Of a stretch of 8,818 nt of DNA, positions 6,464 through 8,818 are shown piece after piece (position 1 is the first letter of the stretch; each line of letters begins with the position of its first letter). The position numbers were made by a program, and so were the translations under genes. The notes beneath the pieces are model-generated. The model did no database searches, was not told the DNA's origin, and saw only the letters and a list, made by a program, of their open reading frames with translations. Source of the stretch: Micromonosporaceae bacterium (lineage in GTDB: Bacteria; Actinomycetota; Actinomycetes; Mycobacteriales; Micromonosporaceae); NCBI GenBank assembly GCA_017354595.1, contig JAFMQQ010000089.1:1-8818 (forward strand). The letters are read 5' to 3'.

Positions 6464-7606
6464 TCAGCCGGCCGCGTTGTTCAGCACCAGGGTGGTGCCG
6501 CCGAAGCCTGGCTGGCGCTGGTCACCAACTGTCCACAAGGTACTGTCCGGTAGTGCCGTCACGGCCCGGAGGAAGCCACCGCCGGTACCGGTCGGGCTGG
6601 GTACGGCTTTCCATGAACCGCCGTTCCACTGCTCGGTGAAGGTGGACCCGCTACTGGCCGCGCTGCCGTCACCGACCGCCCACGCGTCACCCGTACCGAG
6701 GCTCGTCACCCCGTACAGCACCGTGGTACCCGTGGTCGCACTCGGCACCACCCTCCACTTGCTACCGTCGAAGTGCTCGGTCAGCGCCTGGAGGGCGGCC
6801 GTACCGACGGCCCACACGTCACCCGAGGCCGAGGCGGCGACACCGTGCAGTACGACACAGGAGATGGCGTCCACCTTCGGCGTCGCTACCTCTGTCCACT
6901 GTGAACCATTCCAGTGCTCGGTGAGGGCGCGGTTGCAGAAGCCGTCACCGGCGGCGAAGGCGGCGGAGCCGACGGCCCAGGCATCGGTGGCCGACACGAT
7001 CGCGATGCCGTTCAGCTCGTTGTCATGCGTACTCGGGTTCGGAGCGGCCACCTGGCTCCAGGCCGTACCATCCCAGTGCTCGATCAGGACGGTGCGGTCG
7101 TTGAAGTCGCTGCCGACGGCCCACGCGTCGGTCGCGGACGCGACCGCGACGCTGTTGAGGATCACGTCGCTGAACGGGCTGGTGCTCCCCGGGGCGGGGC
7201 TGGGCACCACACTCCAGGCCGTGCCGTTCCAGTGCTCGATGAGCGGGCGCACGCCGTTGTTGTCGCCAGACCAACCGACCGCCCACGCATCGCTGGCCGA
7301 GGCCACCGCGACACTGTTGAGGTGATCCCCGGTGCCGGTGTGTGCGGTGGTCACGAGGCTCCAGACCTTACCGTTCCAGTGTTCGGCGAACGACAGCGTG
7401 TCGCCGTTGCCGACCGCCCAGATATCGTTGCCTGCCGCCGCTGCCACGCCGGTGAGTGCAGAGAAGCTGTTGTTGGCGGGACTGGGACTGGTGACCGCGG
7501 TCCATCCTCCGGAGGCGGCCGCGGCAGGCGCCGCAGCCAGGAGGAGGAGCGCCGCCGCACATGCCGCGGCGAGGACGGCGCCGCGGATCGGGCGAGACAC
7601 CTTCAT
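6464..7606 (-). CDS. Secreted seven-bladed beta-propeller protein, unknown function
   Basis: Exported protein of 380 residues. The signal peptide (1 to about 31) is MKVSRPIRGA, then a Leu/Ala core ending in PAAAAS. The rest is one repeat array. Seven copies of a W-x-VG motif (mostly DAWAVG) occur at Trp63, 108, 162, 210, 265, 309 and 358, spaced 44-55 residues. Between them is a strand of the type EHWNGTAWSVVPSP, present six times. The first blade begins GGWTAVTSPSP without the EHWNG strand, and the chain ends in an isolated strand, GTTLVLNNAAG. This suggests a ring of seven blades closed by pairing of both ends. Cys224 and Cys250 are the only mature cysteines and may form a disulfide. No catalytic motif is visible. 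Lying between two secreted glycoside hydrolases, it may bind polysaccharide or protein at the cell surface, but that is inference. The ATG at 7606 has AAGGGAG upstream. Confidence 0.88.
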   Translation of the reverse strand: MKVSRPIRGAVLAAACAAALLLLAAAPAAAASGGWTAVTSPSPANNSFSALTGVAAAAGNDIWAVGNGDTLSFAEHWNGKVWSLVTTAHTGTGDHLNSVAVASASDAWAVGWSGDNNGVRPLIEHWNGTAWSVVPSPAPGSTSPFSDVILNSVAVASATDAWAVGSDFNDRTVLIEHWDGTAWSQVAAPNPSTHDNELNGIAIVSATDAWAVGSAAFAAGDGFCNRALTEHWNGSQWTEVATPKVDAISCVVLHGVAASASGDVWAVGTAALQALTEHFDGSKWRVVPSATTGTTVLYGVTSLGTGDAWAVGDGSAASSGSTFTEQWNGGSWKAVPSPTGTGGGFLRAVTALPDSTLWTVGDQRQPGFGGTTLVLNNAAG

Positions 7607-7724
7607 GCTGCTCCCTTCGTCGACGGATGCCATTTGCGGACATAGCGACATCCATAATTAGAGTACGCAGCGGGTTACACCCGTCCCCTGGCCAGATCGG
7701 CCGTATACCACCCGTTTACCTGGC

Positions 7725-7989
7725 TCAGCGCATCGATCGGAGTCGCTGGCTGACGAGCATGAGGGGCGCCGGTACCAGACCGAATCCTAGTCGGATCATG
7801 TCTTGGGCGAACGGTGGTTGTACCCACGTGTTCATCCACTGTGGAGCCGACGAAGCCGCCGATCGCCAGGCAGGCGGAGTAGAGGTACGGGCCGAGTGCC
7901 CCACCGGTGGGGTCGGTCGCCGTCCACACGCCCAGATCGGAGCCGGCCCTGGCTTCCCCGGTGGCGAGAAGGCGGTGTAGCCTCACCAT
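7725..7989 (-). pseudogene. Possible frameshifted relic of a small membrane protein
   Basis: Two overlapping minus-strand frames together read like one protein. The first begins at 7989 (MVRLHRLLATGEARAG), stays rich in G/C third positions to about 7840 and includes the hydrophobic stretch YLYSACLAIGGFVGS. After that its third positions lose the G/C bias. From about 7835 another frame takes over with MNTWVQPPFAQD and the hydrophobic MIRLGFGLVPAPLMLVSQ, ending RLRSMR at a TGA (7725-7727). A one-base shift near 7835-7845 would join them. No ribosome site precedes 7989, and I do not recognise the family. It may be a decayed gene, or simply non-coding DNA that looks open because of the high GC. 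Confidence 0.25.
7899..7912. promoter_or_regulatory. Perfect 14-bp palindrome upstream of amylase
   Basis: CCCCACCGGTGGGG is self-complementary over all 14 bases. It is centred about 140 bp upstream of the amylase start. It could be a dimeric regulator site. It also lies inside the possible gene relic, and GC-rich DNA gives such palindromes by chance at a low rate. Confidence 0.3.
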
Positions 7990-8022
7990 GCGTTGTGTGT
8001 ACGACCGTCGATGCCTACACCG
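7973..8022. promoter_or_regulatory. 8-bp inverted repeat CGGTGTAG / CTACACCG in the amylase leader region
   Basis: CGGTGTAG (7973-7980) is the exact inverted complement of CTACACCG (8015-8022), with a 34-nt spacer. The left arm overlaps TAGCCT (7978-7983), a possible -10 box of the TAnnnT type. The right arm ends 23 nt before the amylase ATG. Two half-sites for a regulator, or a stem in the 5' leader, are both possible. No good -35 box was found for TAGCCT. Confidence 0.35.
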
Positions 8023-8045
8023 TCCGGCACTGGGTTGGAGCGATG

Positions 8046-8818
8046 ATGCGCCGTCGTCCCGGAGGATCCCTCGCCGTTACCGCCGCTCTGGTCGCCGCGG
8101 CGGTCGTACCCGTCGGCCTGCTGAGCGCCGCAGCACCGGCGCGGGCGAGTACCCCGGCCAAAGACGTTACCGCCAACCTGTTCATGTGGAACTGGAACTC
8201 GGTGGCGTCGGAGTGCCGCAACGTCCTCGGCCCCGACGGGTACGCCGCGGTGCAGGTGGCCCCGCCTGAGGACTCGATGACCGACGCGGCGGACGGGCAC
8301 CCCTGGTGGGAGATCTATCAGCCGGTCGACTACAACCTGACCAGCCGCATGGGCGACGACGCGCAGTTCCAGGCGATGGTCACCGCGTGCCACCAGGCGG
8401 GCGTGAAGGTGTACGTCGACGCCGTGCTCAACCACATGGCCCGGCAGGACGGGAACGACACGAGTTACGGGGGCGTGAGTTACGCTCCCGGCTCGTCCTA
8501 TCCGGCGTACTCGTCGGCGGACTTCCACAACTACCCGAGCGGCTGTCCCGTCTCCTCCAACCAGATCACCGACTGGAACGACTACGGGCAGGTGACCGGA
8601 TGCCAGCTCGACTCGCTGCCGGACCTGCGCACCGAGTCCACGTACGTCCGCAACACCGAGGCTGCCTACCTCAACAAGCTGATCGGCTATGGCGTGGACG
8701 GCTTCCGCCTCGACGCCGCCAAACACATCGGCCACACCGACCTGGCCGCCCTGGAAGCGTTGCTGAACAAGGACACGACGACCGGCCAGCCGGTATACAT
8801 CGTCCAGGAGGTACCGCT
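8046..8818 (+). CDS. Secreted GH13 alpha-amylase, N-terminal part (cut by window end)
   Basis: Extracellular starch-hydrolysing enzyme, of which 257 codons are visible with no stop before the window edge. The signal peptide (MRRRPGG, a hydrophobic Ala/Val core, probable cut after APARA near residue 34) is followed by ANLFMWNWNSVASEC, the usual first strand of actinobacterial alpha-amylases. GH13 region I is DAVLNH (Asp125 to His130). Region II is GFRLDAAKH with the nucleophile Asp223. The window ends just after region III, IVQEVP, with the acid/base Glu255. Region IV would lie beyond the edge. The full protein should be at least 450 residues and may carry extra C-terminal domains. ATG codons occur at both 8043 and 8046. 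The second is preferred because GGAG (8037-8040) is then five bases away rather than two. It is divergent from the propeller gene. Confidence 0.93.
   Translation, partial: MRRRPGGSLAVTAALVAAAVVPVGLLSAAAPARASTPAKDVTANLFMWNWNSVASECRNVLGPDGYAAVQVAPPEDSMTDAADGHPWWEIYQPVDYNLTSRMGDDAQFQAMVTACHQAGVKVYVDAVLNHMARQDGNDTSYGGVSYAPGSSYPAYSSADFHNYPSGCPVSSNQITDWNDYGQVTGCQLDSLPDLRTESTYVRNTEAAYLNKLIGYGVDGFRLDAAKHIGHTDLAALEALLNKDTTTGQPVYIVQEVP

Larger units (their letters stand above)
7607..8045. other. 439-nt gap between divergent propeller and amylase genes
   Basis: No intact gene was recognised here. The left end (about 7640-7665) is relatively AT-rich and contains TAATTA at 7655-7660, probably within the propeller promoter, although no clear -35/-10 pair was seen. 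The middle (7725-7989) holds a possible minus-strand gene relic, listed separately. Near the amylase end are a perfect palindrome (7899-7912) and an 8-bp inverted repeat with a 34-nt spacer (7973-8022), also listed separately. Confidence 0.6.

Noticed and set aside
5250..7325. 691-codon open frame on the plus strand through the GH5 and propeller genes
   Set aside because: It runs out of phase with GH5, passes through the 13-bp stem terminator and is antisense to the propeller gene. Its composition is Arg/Gly/Pro-rich.
6464..7500. Repeated DNA pattern in the propeller gene considered as a CRISPR-like or tandem DNA array
   Set aside because: The repeats are at protein level (about 48 residues per unit) with diverged DNA, and they are explained by beta-propeller blades.
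7983..8735. 250-codon minus-strand frame opposite the amylase
   Set aside because: It is antisense to a gene with all expected GH13 motifs, and its Val/Gly/Arg-rich repeats are typical shadow sequence.

Overview
The window is high-GC DNA (about 70% by eye) with strong G/C third-position bias, GTG starts, TAnnnT -10 boxes and many secreted carbohydrate-active proteins. This points to a mycelial actinomycete, with Micromonosporaceae or Streptomycetaceae-like lineages the best guess; the genus is inference. No tRNA, rRNA, CRISPR array, insertion sequence or phage gene was seen.

Left part (1-1946, minus strand): a catabolic operon read right to left. It encodes KDPG aldolase (eda), then a PfkB-family 2-keto-3-deoxygluconate kinase (kdgK) overlapping it by GTGA, then, after 69 nt, the first 44 codons of a secreted protein that leaves the window. 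Kinase plus aldolase would turn 2-keto-3-deoxygluconate (from pectin, uronates or alginate-type oligomers) into pyruvate and glyceraldehyde-3-phosphate.

Middle part (2171-4166, plus strand): two membrane proteins of unknown role. The first is small, with a PH-like soluble segment; the second has several membrane segments and a C-terminal DUF3592-like module. The gap between them carries a perfect 15-bp tandem repeat. A secreted 3D/double-psi-barrel-like protein (4187-4801, minus) converges on them.

Right part (4802-8818): a block for outside-the-cell polysaccharide work. A GH5-type glycoside hydrolase with a C-terminal ricin-type CBM13 lectin has a textbook promoter. A 13-bp stem terminator separates it from a convergent gene for a secreted seven-bladed beta-propeller. 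After a 439-nt gap with a possible gene relic and inverted repeats, a GH13 alpha-amylase begins and is cut by the window edge just after its third catalytic motif.

Together the window looks like a saprophyte's carbohydrate region: secreted hydrolases release sugars outside, and eda-kdgK handles keto-deoxy sugar acids inside. The least explained items are the propeller protein, the two membrane proteins, the paired inverted repeats in the regulatory gaps, and a marked excess of the palindrome GGTACC (20 sites counted by eye, about three expected). I see no clear evidence of a wholly new defence or mobile system.
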